Positions 50,025 to 59,623 of a stretch of 64,000 nucleotides of DNA are shown one piece after another. The translations under genes and the position numbers were made by a program. The notes beneath the pieces were generated by a model that saw only the letters and a list, made by a program, of their open reading frames with translations, was not told the DNA's origin and made no database searches. This stretch comes from Paraburkholderia tuberum STM678 (GTDB taxonomy: Bacteria > Pseudomonadota > Gammaproteobacteria > Burkholderiales > Burkholderiaceae). The stretch is taken from NCBI RefSeq assembly GCF_902833905.1, contig NZ_CADFGP010000003.1, forward strand, positions 186,001-250,000, written 5' to 3'. The stretch's first letter is position 1. Each line of letters opens with the position of its first letter.

Positions 50025-51230
50025 ATGTTTGAACACATCGATGCCTATGCGGGCGACCCGATCCTCACATTGAACGAGAACTTCGCGAAGGATTCGCGCG
50101 ACCATAAGGTCAATCTGAGCATCGGCATCTATTACGACGATCAAGGCCGCTTACCGGTGATGCAAGCCGTACGCGAGGCTGAAGGACAACTGCTCGCCGA
50201 GCTCGGTCCAAAGCCGTACCTGCCGATGGCGGGCTTCGCCCACTACCGCGATGCCGTGCAATCGTTGGTGTTCGGCGACGACTCGCCGGCACGTACCGAG
50301 GGGCGCATCGCGACTGTGCAGACCTTGGGCGGCTCGGGCGCGCTCAAGGTCGGTGCGGATTTCATCAAGCGCTATTTTGCGGGCTCACGGGTATGGGTCA
50401 GCGATCCGACGTGGGAAAACCACCGTTTCATCTTCGAGCGCGCGGGATTCGAAGTCGACACGTACCCGTACTACGACGAATCGAGCGGCGGGCTCAAGTT
50501 CGAAGAGATGCTATCGGCCATCGACGCGCTGCCGGCGCGCAGCGTCGTCCTGTTGCACGCGTGCTGTCACAACCCGACGGGCGTCGATCTGAACGACGCG
50601 CAATGGGTGCAACTGATCGAGGTCATCAGGAAGCGGACCCTGCTGCCATTCATCGACATGGCGTATCAGGGCTTCGGCGCGGGCATCGACGCGGACGCAT
50701 TTGCGATTCGTGAACTCGTGCGCCAGAACGTGCCGGCGTTGGTGGCCAATTCATTCTCGAAGAACTTCTCGCTGTATGGCGAGCGCTGCGGCGGACTGTC
50801 GGTGATTTGCGAGTCGCCGGATGTTGCCGGGCGCGTATTGGGTCAATTGACGAGCGCTGTGCGCGCGAACTACAGCAATCCGCCGACGCACGGCGCAAAG
50901 ATCGTAGCGCGCGTGCTGACAACACCGGCAATGCGGCAATCATGGCAACAAGAGCTTGCATCGATGTGCCGGCGCATCATGCGTATGCGTGCGGAGATCC
51001 ATGAACGCCTGCGCGGCAAGGTGCCGGACACGATGCTCGCGCGCTACGTCGAGCAGCGCGGTATGTTCACGTACACCGGGTTGTCGGCAGACCAGGTCGA
51101 CACGCTGCGCGAACGACACGGCGTCTACTTGATCCGGTCCGGGCGCATGTGCGTCGCCGCGCTCAATGACAACAACGTTGCGACGGCTGCGGAGGCCATC
51201 GCGAGGGTCATCTTGCGGGCAGGCGATTGA
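50025..51230 (+). CDS. tyrB: Aromatic amino acid aminotransferase
   Basis: PLP-dependent class I aminotransferase (AspC/TyrB subfamily), 401 residues. The opening MFEHIDAYAGDPILTLNE, the LLHACCHNPTG motif, and the PLP lysine in ANSFSKNFSLYGERCG are all clear; the conserved C-terminal arginine lies in LIRSGRMCVAAL. It would convert tyrosine or phenylalanine to the 2-oxo acid used by Hpd. The start at 50025 follows AGGGAAC and lies 44 bp after aroP, so the three genes probably form an operon. Aspartate activity cannot be excluded. Confidence 0.92.
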   Translation: MFEHIDAYAGDPILTLNENFAKDSRDHKVNLSIGIYYDDQGRLPVMQAVREAEGQLLAELGPKPYLPMAGFAHYRDAVQSLVFGDDSPARTEGRIATVQTLGGSGALKVGADFIKRYFAGSRVWVSDPTWENHRFIFERAGFEVDTYPYYDESSGGLKFEEMLSAIDALPARSVVLLHACCHNPTGVDLNDAQWVQLIEVIRKRTLLPFIDMAYQGFGAGIDADAFAIRELVRQNVPALVANSFSKNFSLYGERCGGLSVICESPDVAGRVLGQLTSAVRANYSNPPTHGAKIVARVLTTPAMRQSWQQELASMCRRIMRMRAEIHERLRGKVPDTMLARYVEQRGMFTYTGLSADQVDTLRERHGVYLIRSGRMCVAALNDNNVATAAEAIARVILRAGD

Positions 51231-51372
51231 GACTACTGCCGCAAGCCTGGAGCCGCGGCTGGACACGCGATCAGTCCGGCTAAGGTGCGCGCGATGGCGG
51301 ATCGGTTCCAGACCGACGTCGAAGCCGTCGCTAGCGCTCTCGATGCGGTGCGCGGCATGGAAATCGTCCTTT

Positions 51373-52491
51373 TCAGTTTTGTCGCGCGCTCGCGTTGCCG
51401 CTGTGCTTGAGCGTCGGATCGAGCAACGAACCCTTGACGTCGAGCGAAGACGCTTGCCCGAGTTTCGCGTAGTCGTTCTCGAGCCATACGTTCGCCACTT
51501 CGCGGCCACGCTCGAAGAGCGTTTTGAGCAATGACCAGGACGTGCTGCTCTTGGAAACAAAACCGAACTTCGCGAGAAAATCGTCGTCGCGAATCAGGTG
51601 AAACCTGACGGGCTTGAAGCGGCTTTTGCGCGCCGCTTCCTCGCCGACCGAGTCGAGCACACGGTTGACCGCTTCGATCGCGTTGATCTCCAGTACGACG
51701 GACGCGTTGAAACCGATTTCATTGAGCCGGTCGAGAATGCCGCGCGCGTCTTTAGGCGGCATGTCGTGGCGCACGAACGGATTCGCGAGAACGAGAATCA
51801 GGTCTTGGGCATGGGCGATCAACGGCGCCAAAGGCGGGTTGCCCAGATAGCCGCCATCCCAGTACGGTATGCCGCCCACGCTGATGGTGCGAAACTCGCT
51901 CGGCAGGCATGCGGAAGCGCGCAATACGTCAATGGAAATCTCGGGGCGGGTGAAGATTGCGCGTTGGTTGGTTCGTACGTCGGTTGCGCAAATGAACAGT
52001 TGCGGGCCATCGCGCGTGGTATTGAGCGCGGCGAGATCCTGTTCGGGGAGGGCGGAACGAATCACCGGCCCGAGCGGATCGCGGTAAAACGGATTGCCGT
52101 AAGGCGAAGCGACGAGTCCCACGGCCTCCAGCATGATGGCGGCGGGATTCCAGTCGATATTCCAGCCGCCGAATGGGCCGGGTTCGGAAAAGCCGAGGAG
52201 CGCGTTGCCCGCCAGCGCACCGGCGCGCGATACCGCTTCCCAGAAGGCGCGCAGCATCTCGCGTGCTTTCGGTGCGCCGCTGGTTGCGAGACCCGCCGCG
52301 CACAGCGTCGCATTGATTCCGCCCGCGCTTGCGCCGCTGATCGCCGCGATATCGAGCGGGGTTGCCTGCGACGAAGCCTCCAGCAGACGGTCGAGCACAC
52401 CCCACGTGAAGGCGCCGTGCGAACCGCCGCCTTGCAGGGCAAACGCGACCTTGGGGCCGTTCTGTCGCGTCGGGTTCCGGGGTTCCTCCAT
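51373..52491 (-). CDS. Patatin-like phospholipase
   Basis: Lipid acyl hydrolase of about 372 residues. The oxyanion glycine loop is LQGGGSHGAFTWGVLD, the nucleophile serine is in GASAGG, and the dyad aspartate is in YWDGGYLGN, so the Ser-Asp dyad is intact. The start at 52491 is preferred over 52497 because AAGGAG then has an 8-nt spacing. No signal peptide is seen, suggesting a cytosolic or injected enzyme. It is divergent from a hybrid sensor kinase 259 bp away. Substrate lipids unknown. Confidence 0.9.
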   Translation of the reverse strand: MEEPRNPTRQNGPKVAFALQGGGSHGAFTWGVLDRLLEASSQATPLDIAAISGASAGGINATLCAAGLATSGAPKAREMLRAFWEAVSRAGALAGNALLGFSEPGPFGGWNIDWNPAAIMLEAVGLVASPYGNPFYRDPLGPVIRSALPEQDLAALNTTRDGPQLFICATDVRTNQRAIFTRPEISIDVLRASACLPSEFRTISVGGIPYWDGGYLGNPPLAPLIAHAQDLILVLANPFVRHDMPPKDARGILDRLNEIGFNASVVLEINAIEAVNRVLDSVGEEAARKSRFKPVRFHLIRDDDFLAKFGFVSKSSTSWSLLKTLFERGREVANVWLENDYAKLGQASSLDVKGSLLDPTLKHSGNASARQN

Positions 52492-52750
52492 CGCCATGGC
52501 TCCTTCGCGTCTTCATCGCGTTCCCGGCAATCTTACGCGCACGCGAGGGTACTTGCGTCGGAAACGTCGAGCTTTTAATGCTTCGTCCTGTCCCGCATGC
52601 CATGGCGGATCGCCCTGGATGCTGCGATACTATTTATAAGCGCGCGCTGCGTAACCTACTAAAACGGTCCATGACAAAGAGGTTGACTGACACAAACCGG
52701 TGTGCCGGGAAGGCATCGCGGGCTCACAGCTTTCGTCCGGGGGTACCTGG

Positions 52751-54784
52751 ATGAAACGGCATCTCGATCTGGATTCCCGAGGCGCGATCACGCTAAACGG
52801 GCTGGCGCGCAGGCTGGGGCGTACCCGTGAGCAATTGATGCATCGCTGGATCGCCGAGACCTCGGAGCAGGCCGCGCACACCGATGCGGACAGCGGGCAG
52901 GGACTCATGGACTGTTTCGCCTATATGCTGGCCGAAGTATGCGCTGCCCTGCTGGTCGCCGAGAGCGACGCGTCACTATCCGCGCATGTGGCTGTCGCGC
53001 ATCCCGGCAGGTTCTGGCCAGAGGGCTGGCGGGTCACGGATCTGTTTCGCAACATCGATCTGATGCAGCGCTTTCTGAAAGACGAGATCCGCGCGTATTT
53101 CGGTCCGGTTGCGGCTTCCGTCGACGTTCACATACGGGCACACGACATCGTCGAGCGCACGTTTCGCGCGATGATCGAAAACGCCATCGAGGCGCAAATG
53201 CAACGTCAGGCGGCCGAGGTGGCGGCGGCGCAGGACAGCCTGCACACGGCGCTGACCGCGCTGAAGCTCACCGAGGAGCGGCTGCGTGTCGCCACGAGCG
53301 CGGCCGGCATCGGCATCTTCGAGTGGTGTGGCGCCTCGCGACAAGGCGTGTGGGAAAACCGCCAGATGTACGAAATCACCGGGCAGCCCGAGGAGAGGGG
53401 ACCGTTGACGGAAACCGAGTTCATAACGTCGGTCGTTCATCCCGACGATGTCGAACTGCTGAAATGCCATTTTCAGTCCCGGCTGGTCTCCGGCGAGCCG
53501 GTGCATGTCGCGTTCCGGCTGCACCGCGTAACCGACCGCGCGCTCAGGACCGTCGAAATGTTCGGGTATCTGCGTCCGCCCGTTCAGCAGGACGATTACA
53601 CGTTCATTGGCAGCTTGTGCGACGTGACGGAGCGGACCGACGCGGAGGCGAAATTGCAGGACGCCGATCGCCGCAAGGACATCTTTCTGGCCACGCTCGC
53701 GCACGAGCTGCGCAACCCGTTGGCGCCCGTGCGCAACGCCGCGCATCTGCTGGGCCACGGCGCGGGAGCCGATCCCGCCAAACGTGAATGGCTGCGCAAT
53801 GTGATCGAACGCCAGACCGGCCACCTGTCGCATCTGATCGACGACCTGCTCGATGTATCGAGGATCACCACCGGCAAGATCGAGTTGAAGCGCGAGGTCT
53901 TCGATATCAGGCTGGCACTCGACCACGCTCTCGAGATCACGATGCCGGCTGCGTTGCAGCGGCATCACGACATCGTGCGTCTGTCGCTCGCGCACCCCGT
54001 GTACGTCCACGGTGACCCGGCGCGGATCACCCAGACATTTTCCAATCTGCTGGATAACGCGATCAAATACACCGACGAGGGCGGCCGGATCGTCGTATGC
54101 GCGACGCTCGTCGGTCAGGAGGTATCCGTTACCGTGTCGGACACGGGCACGGGTATTTCGGGCGACGCACTGCCTCACGTGTTCGATCTGTTCGTACAGG
54201 GTTCCTGCCACGGCGAGCCGTCCAGGGGTGGTCTTGGGATCGGGCTCTCGGTGTGCAAGACGCTGACCGAGATGCACTGCGGGACCATTGTCGCCAGGAG
54301 CGAAGGCAAGAACAGAGGCAGTGAATTCGAAATACGTCTACCCGTTTGCCAGGGCAGCAACCAGCGGGCGAAGGACGATGCCGAAGCAGGTCGACCGCCG
54401 TCCGACCCATTGCGTGTTCTGATCGTCGACGATAACAGCGATGCCGCGCTGTCGCTCGCAATGATTCTCGACGCGCACGATGTGCGCACCGCACACAGCG
54501 GGGAAGAAGCGCTTCAGATTGCCGCTGCCTTCGAGCCGCAGATCGTTTTCCTTGATCTTGGTCTGCCGGGAATCAGCGGCTATGAGGTTGCGCGTCGGCT
54601 GAGGGATCGTCAGGCGGCCGGCAAGCGCCTTGAAATCGTCGCCGTGTCCGGATACGGACAGCCTGAGGACGTGACTCGCTCAGCGGGAGCGGGGTGTGAT
54701 AGTCATCTCGTCAAACCCGTCGATATCGAAGAACTGCTTGCGATCATCAGGCGAATGACCAGCGAAAATCCGTCCACCGCGTAG
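52751..54784 (+). CDS. Hybrid sensor histidine kinase with receiver domain
   Basis: Protein of 677 residues with no clear membrane segment, so probably cytosolic. Residues 1-150 resemble the helical RsbRD-type sensory region. A PAS domain follows at about 185-305 (AGIGIFEWCG ... VVHPDDVELL). The HisKA phospho-acceptor is in LATLAHELRNPLAP, the ATPase has the N box NLLDNAIKYTDEGG and GGLGIGLSVCK, and a C-terminal receiver domain at about 555-670 has its phosphate acceptor in IVFLDLGLPG. The start at 52751 follows a G-rich stretch. Output partner unknown; no DNA-binding regulator is adjacent. Confidence 0.88.
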   Translation: MKRHLDLDSRGAITLNGLARRLGRTREQLMHRWIAETSEQAAHTDADSGQGLMDCFAYMLAEVCAALLVAESDASLSAHVAVAHPGRFWPEGWRVTDLFRNIDLMQRFLKDEIRAYFGPVAASVDVHIRAHDIVERTFRAMIENAIEAQMQRQAAEVAAAQDSLHTALTALKLTEERLRVATSAAGIGIFEWCGASRQGVWENRQMYEITGQPEERGPLTETEFITSVVHPDDVELLKCHFQSRLVSGEPVHVAFRLHRVTDRALRTVEMFGYLRPPVQQDDYTFIGSLCDVTERTDAEAKLQDADRRKDIFLATLAHELRNPLAPVRNAAHLLGHGAGADPAKREWLRNVIERQTGHLSHLIDDLLDVSRITTGKIELKREVFDIRLALDHALEITMPAALQRHHDIVRLSLAHPVYVHGDPARITQTFSNLLDNAIKYTDEGGRIVVCATLVGQEVSVTVSDTGTGISGDALPHVFDLFVQGSCHGEPSRGGLGIGLSVCKTLTEMHCGTIVARSEGKNRGSEFEIRLPVCQGSNQRAKDDAEAGRPPSDPLRVLIVDDNSDAALSLAMILDAHDVRTAHSGEEALQIAAAFEPQIVFLDLGLPGISGYEVARRLRDRQAAGKRLEIVAVSGYGQPEDVTRSAGAGCDSHLVKPVDIEELLAIIRRMTSENPSTA

Positions 54785-54860
54785 TTTTCAATCGCCCCTC
54801 TTTGTGCGAGGCGGCGTTCTGGGGCGACGACGAAAAGCACTGTTAGGATTTCCCCGCTTA

Positions 54861-55664
54861 TCAGTCGAATTCCCTCGCGGGAACGGCGTGGTGGGCGAGG
54901 GCGTCGGCGGTTTCGCGCCCGGAGACGAGGTCAATGTGATCCCGTCGTTCTCGATGAATCAGTACTTCACCTAGGGCGAAGTCATCATCGTGCCGGACCA
55001 TGCAGTCGTCAGGCACCCGAAATCTCTTTCCTTCGCCGAGGCCGCGTCGGTGTGGATGATGTTCGTCACCGCATATGGCGCGCTGATCGAAGATGCGAAG
55101 GTGGGCGCCGGCGACTATGTCGTCATACCGGCCGCTTCGAGCAGCGTTGGACTGGCAGCGATCCAGCTAGCGAATTACGCGGGGGCGACGTCGATCGCGG
55201 TCACGCGCCATGCCGGCAAGCGACAGCAGTTGCTCGACGCGGGTGCCGCACACGTGGTCGTGACGGACGAGTCGGACCTTGTCGAAGCGATCATGCGGAT
55301 CACGGATGGAAAGGGGGCTCGCGTCGCTTTCGATCCGGTCGGCGGCCCGAACTTCGCGAAACTGGTCTGGGCGCTGTCCTTCCAGGGGATCGCATATCTG
55401 TACGGCGCGCTAGACGAACGTGCCACGACGCTGCCCGTGCTGCCGATGATCGCCAAAATGATTTCCGTGAAGGCGCACAACATCTGGCTGACGAGTGGCG
55501 ACCCGACGCGCCGAAAGGCTGCGGTGGAGTTCGTGCTCAAGGGGCTCGAAAGCGGCTCGCTGAAGCCGGTCATCGATCGCACCTTTGGGTTCGACGAGAT
55601 CGTCGACGCGCACCGCTACCTCGAAACCAACGGGCAGTTCGGAAAGATCGTGGTAACGGTGTAG
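54861..55664 (+). pseudogene. Zinc-type alcohol dehydrogenase, decayed
   Basis: The frame reads FPRGNGVVGEGVGGFAPGD, matching the N-terminal part of medium-chain alcohol dehydrogenases, but the first 50 or so residues and a block after GVVGEGVG are missing. An in-frame TAG at 54972-54974 interrupts SMNQYFT*GEVIIVPD, where relatives have Tyr. The rest from 54990 (224 codons) is well kept, with the Rossmann region VIPAASSSVGLAAIQLA. A truncated product from 54990 would lack the catalytic domain. Confidence 0.8.
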
Positions 55665-55915
55665 CCCGCGAACCGACATTGAGGTGAGGCAACGCGCTGC
55701 TTTTCCGCTTGATATTGTCGCTGGCCGCGTTCGCTCAAGCGCGGCCATCGCGAAGTGCTGAGTTCCAGTTCATTCAGCATGTGGCGGCATTGGGGTAGCG
55801 CATGACATGGCGATTCTTCGGTCGCATCGCGCATGCCGGCGTTGGTCTGGCTGTCGCGCGACCTTCATCACGGGCCCATCGGTACCGTTTCCACGCGTGC
55901 CCGGACTCACGCGTG

Positions 55916-56947
55916 TCAGGACACCACATCGGCCAGCGGCCGCCTCGGCGCGTGACTGACGCGCGGGCCGCGGCCGACGCGGAGCAGAAGCTGCGGAATC
56001 GCCTCCGTTCCCAGCAGCGTCCGGAGCCGCTCGCGCAGCGGGTCCACTTCGATCGGCTGGTTCAGGTAGGAAGCGGTCAGTCCCGCGGATGCCGCGACCA
56101 GCAGCATCCGCTGGAGCGCCTGTCCCGCCGCGAGCCATGCCTCGCGGTCGTCGCGCATCGTGGCGATGCCGACCATCAGCGGCGAGCCTTGCACGAGGTG
56201 CTGATGCGTAGCGGGCTGTCCCGCGCCCACATCGAATACGCGGACGGCCAGGCTGACGAGCGGCGCCGCGAAGTCGAGCAATGCTCCGACAGCGGTACCG
56301 TAAGCCGGCATGCCATCGTCGCGCCGGCGCGGGTGGATCCAGCTGGCGAGCTCGCGACGGAAGCGTGGGTCCGCGAACTGCGCGTGATCGGCGTCGGCGA
56401 TCAGTTGCGCAAGCGCCTCGCGTGCGGTCGTTTGCTCCACGCAACAGGCAATCGCGCCCTCGTCGTCGCAGGCGTCGCTGAGCTTGCGTTGCAGTGCGGC
56501 CGGAACGGCTTCGTCGGCGAACGGCGCACGCGTGGTCACGCGCGCCGTCAGCGCGTCGAAGAGTTCGCGCAGGTGGGGATCGCGAGGCCCGTCGCGCGAC
56601 ACGCGCACGAGCGCCACGATGTCGGGGTCGGCTTCCGATGGAAACAGCGTGATCGCATAAGCGAGACCGAGACGGCACAGCGCCACGCGAAGATTGAGCA
56701 ACGCCGCGCCGCAGCTCATCAGAAGTTCGCGATCGAAAGGATCGACCACGGGAAGCGCGCGCATGCGGTCGGCGCAGATCTGTACGGTCTCGCCGTCGAC
56801 GATGAACCGCCACGGTTGCGTGTTGTGATTCGACGGCGCGAGCACCGCATAATGCAGCGCAAAGCGCAGCTGCTGTTCCAGTGGCGTGGAGGCGTGGAAG
56901 TGCGGTTCGCCGATTTCCCACGCGTCATGTTGGGCGGCATCGTTCAT
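55916..56947 (-). CDS. Acg-like nitroreductase-family protein
   Basis: Flavin-type nitroreductase-family protein of 343 residues, resembling the Acg group known from mycobacterial dormancy genes. The N-terminal ALHYAVLAPSNHNTQPWRF is the family FMN-site block, and the C-terminal half (GQALQRMLLVAASAGL ... NQPIEV) repeats the fold. Acg itself lacks a canonical FMN lid, so enzymatic activity is uncertain. A broken alcohol dehydrogenase, a NarL-type regulator and Usp genes lie around it, consistent with a low-oxygen or stress role. Its start at 56947 has AGGAGACTTCGAG upstream. Confidence 0.85.
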   Translation of the reverse strand: MNDAAQHDAWEIGEPHFHASTPLEQQLRFALHYAVLAPSNHNTQPWRFIVDGETVQICADRMRALPVVDPFDRELLMSCGAALLNLRVALCRLGLAYAITLFPSEADPDIVALVRVSRDGPRDPHLRELFDALTARVTTRAPFADEAVPAALQRKLSDACDDEGAIACCVEQTTAREALAQLIADADHAQFADPRFRRELASWIHPRRRDDGMPAYGTAVGALLDFAAPLVSLAVRVFDVGAGQPATHQHLVQGSPLMVGIATMRDDREAWLAAGQALQRMLLVAASAGLTASYLNQPIEVDPLRERLRTLLGTEAIPQLLLRVGRGPRVSHAPRRPLADVVS

Positions 56948-57089
56948 CTCGAAGTCTCCTTTCGGATCGTTCCCGCGAGCACGCGGTTCGTGTCGTCATC
57001 GTGTCGCCGGGTACCGTGGCAGGTTTGTGGCAGGTCGACGTTTCAGATGTCTCGCGTACGCTTTGAGCGGGTCTCGCAGCGCAGAAGCG

Positions 57090-57737
57090 CTACAGGTCGT
57101 TTCCGTCGTCGAACAGCTTATGGCGGATCGCATAGCGAACCAGTCCGTTCTCGTTCGGCATCTGCATTTTTTCGAGGATGCGCGTCTTGTGCGTGCTGAT
57201 CGTCTTCACGCTGACGCATAGTTCGTTGGCGATCTCGGTGATGCTCTCGCCTTCGACCAGGCGCCGGAACACGTCGAATTCGCGATCGGACAGCCGCTGG
57301 TGCGGCAGCGCGTCGGCAGGCTCGTTCAGGTTCTGGGCAAAGCGTTCGGCCATCGCGAGGCTGACATAAACGCCCCCTGACGCGACTTTCGTCACCGCGC
57401 CGACCAGTTCCGCGCTCGCGCTTTCCTTGGTCAGATAGCCGGACGCGCCCGCCTTGAACGCGCGCACCGCGTATTGCTGCTCGGCGTGCATCGTCAGCAC
57501 CAGAATCCGCAGGCCGGGTTTTTCCTCCTTGATCTGCTTGATCAGTTCAATGCCATTGCGCCCCGGCATCGACAGGTCGAGCACGAGCACGTGGGCCTGC
57601 GTCGCGCGAATCAGCGCGATCGTCGTCGCGCTGTCGCAAGCTTCGCCGGCCACTTCGAAGCCGCTCGCCTGCTGCAGGATATGGCGCAGTCCGTCGCGCA
57701 CGAGCGTGTGGTCGTCGGCCAGCAACACCTTGATCAT
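57090..57737 (-). CDS. NarL/FixJ-family response regulator, partner kinase lost
   Basis: Two-component regulator of 215 residues. The receiver domain has the acidic pocket in VLLADDH, the phosphorylated Asp in HVLVLDLSMPG and the Lys in GYLTKESAS. The C-terminal LuxR-type helix-turn-helix reads LSDREFDVFRRLVEGESITE and IANELCVSVKTISTHK. The start at 57737 overlaps the stop of a sensor-kinase remnant by ATGA and has GGGAG 9-10 nt upstream. Since that kinase is broken, this protein must be phosphorylated by another kinase or by small phosphodonors, or it is idle. Confidence 0.9.
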   Translation of the reverse strand: MIKVLLADDHTLVRDGLRHILQQASGFEVAGEACDSATTIALIRATQAHVLVLDLSMPGRNGIELIKQIKEEKPGLRILVLTMHAEQQYAVRAFKAGASGYLTKESASAELVGAVTKVASGGVYVSLAMAERFAQNLNEPADALPHQRLSDREFDVFRRLVEGESITEIANELCVSVKTISTHKTRILEKMQMPNENGLVRYAIRHKLFDDGNDL

Positions 57738-58120
57738 GGGGTGATCTCTCCCGGTTGCATCCATTGCCAGGGAAACCTGACCGCAATCGCGAAATCGGCG
57801 CTTTGCGCTGTATCGATCTGGATGGAGTCGCCGAGCATGGGCGCGTGTTCGCGCACGCCGATCAATCCGAACGGTATTTCGTGACCGCTGGCTCAAACCG
57901 TCTCGCGATCGGCGTCTCGTTCACGATCTATTATCCGCTATCCGTGGCGGGCAGTCGGGCCGTTTGTGTGAGATGTCACTTCGGCCGTGTTTCGCCTTCG
58001 CCTGGCGGCGACTTTATTCAGCGCTTCCTGAACGAGGCGGAAGGACGGTGTCGCGTTTCGCCGCGAATGGTTCGCATTGAGCGGACCGAGGCGGCGCGGG
58101 AGTTGATGCGCGGCGCGCAG
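57734..58120 (-). pseudogene. Remnant of a NarX/DevS-type sensor histidine kinase
   Basis: On the minus strand 58045-58000 encodes FRLVQEALNKVAARR, the conserved segment after the phospho-acceptor region of HisKA_3 kinases. Nearer the regulator, 57875-57735 encodes GHEIPFGLIGVREHAPMLG and then AVRFPWQWMQPGEITP, the ATPase G box and C-terminus, ending in TGA within ATGA at the regulator start. Between and before these blocks the frame carries stops and shifts, and the N-terminal sensor is gone. No other gene is seen in 57738-58178. Confidence 0.7.
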
Positions 58121-58178
58121 GTGCGCGGCGTGTACCGCCCCACGCCGCGCAGCAGCGTTCGTTCGGCACGGCGTCCTG

Positions 58179-59004
58179 TCAATGCGCCATTAGCACGGGC
58201 ACCGTCATCGATTCGAGCATCGTTCGCGTAACGCCGCCCCACACGCGCTCACGCGCACGCGAATGGCCATACGCGCCCATCACGAGCAGATCGGCATGTA
58301 GATCCGACACCCGGTTCAGCAGCGTCGCGCCCGTGCCGGCGATGCCGAGGCGCGGCGTCGTCGAGAACGACGCGCGCACGCCGTGCGCTTCGAGCCATGC
58401 CGCGACGTCGATCGCGCTGGGTCCCGCTTCATGGTCGTGCGTGGGCTCGACGACGGCGACGCCAACGAAGCGCGCCCGTTCGAGCAGCGGCATCGCGTCG
58501 GCGATCGCTCGCGAGGCTTCGCGGCTGCCGTCCCACGCGATCAGCACGTTCTCGCCGCGCGTCGGCACGGCGCCCGCGCGCGGGATCACGAGCGCGGGAC
58601 GCCCCGCGCCGAGCACGACCTCGCCGACGAAATGCCGGTCGACGTAGCTGGCGGGATCTCGCGGGTCGGGCTGGCCGAGCACCAGCAGGTCGGCGTGCCG
58701 CGCGTGAAGCGTCGTCACGGCGACGGGGGAGCCCTCCGGCGCGCGCCATTGCGCTGCGCGGCCGGCGCGCTCGGCCGCGGCGAGAAATGCATGCCGCGCC
58801 GTCTCACGGCGATCGGTCGCCAGTGCGGCGCGTTGGGCAACGAAACCGTCGTCAGTGCCGAACAGCGGTTTCGCGAGGCCCTCGCACACGACATACAGAC
58901 CGATCAGGTGTACATCCCAACGCTACGCAAGATCGAGCGCGAGCGCGACGCGAGTGTCGCAGCGGCGGCTGTCGTCGATGTGAACGAGCAGGGTCTTAGC
59001 TCAT
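58179..59004 (-). pseudogene. Tandem universal stress protein, disrupted N-terminus
   Basis: From 58889 to 58179 an open frame of 236 codons covers most of a two-domain Usp, ending in the second ATP-binding motif (GAYGHSRARERVWGG). The 5' end is broken: after ATG at 59004 a 2-nt loss near 58995 shifts the frame, and TAG at 58923-58925 interrupts ALDLA*RWDVHLIGLY. ATG 59004 also overlaps the stop of the next Usp (ATGA). Translation from an internal start could still give a protein lacking the first strand and helix. Confidence 0.75.
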
Positions 59005-59273
59005 GTCAGTTCCTTTTCGGCTGAGGCCGGGACGGAATGGTCGACTGGTTCGACGCCTGCATGGGCCGGAATCGTCAGAACCGGGCAGCGGGCACTGCGC
59101 AGCACGTGCTCGGCGACGCTGCCGAGCACCAGTCGTTGAACACCACGGCGGCCGTGCGTGCCCATCACAATCGCGTCGGCGTGCCATTCGAGCGCCGCCG
59201 CGACGATGCGCTTCGCGACGTCTTCGCCAGGTGTCGAGGCTTCCACCGTGCGTGGCTTGTAGCTCATCGCCAA
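59001..59273 (-). pseudogene. Universal stress protein, C-terminal half only
   Basis: Ninety codons matching the second half of a single Usp domain: DVAKRIVAAALEWHADAIVMG and the ATP-binding GTHGRRGVQRLVLGS (two segments). About 55-60 N-terminal residues expected for the family are absent, and nothing resembling them is found upstream to 59345. It is read as a remnant, though a short product starting at 59273 is possible. It is overlapped by the other Usp gene. Confidence 0.65.
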
Positions 59274-59350
59274 AGCGCCGTGACGGAACGTGGGGACACC
59301 GGCGTAAGCCCGTTGTCAAATGGAATCTATGGGCCGGCCCGGCGCGACTA

Positions 59351-59364
59351 TTGACGCAGATCAA
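59351..59364. promoter_or_regulatory. FNR/Anr-like box
   Basis: TTGAC-GCAG-ATCAA differs from the consensus TTGAT-N4-ATCAA by one base. It is 78 bp upstream of the Usp remnant and 260 bp upstream of the flavodoxin gene. Confidence 0.6.
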
Positions 59365-59386
59365 GCGCGCCGATGCCGCACGCCAG

Positions 59387-59400
59387 TTGATGTAGGTCAA
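59387..59400. promoter_or_regulatory. Second FNR/Anr-like box
   Basis: TTGAT-GTAG-GTCAA, one mismatch from consensus, 36 bp from the preceding box. Confidence 0.55.
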
Positions 59401-59623
59401 GCGCTGCCGGCTGCGCGCAAATACAGTGATAGCAGCGGACGTCGCGCCGTAGCGGTGCCTGCAGTTGCGTGCCGTCTGTGGAGGGCAACGATCACGGCCA
59501 GGGAATGTTCCGGTTAATCCGGGCTGCGTTCACACCCCGGCTCGGCGTGCGCGCTTCGCGCACGCAACGAGTGACGCCCAATTGGCGGACGGAGCGCCCA
59601 GTGTCTGCTGCTGGAGAAGGAAC

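Larger units (their letters stand above)
59274..59623. other. Intergenic region with FNR-type sites
   Basis: Between the Usp remnants (minus) and a flavodoxin gene (plus). Apart from the two FNR-like boxes listed below, nothing recognisable is seen. Confidence 0.6.
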
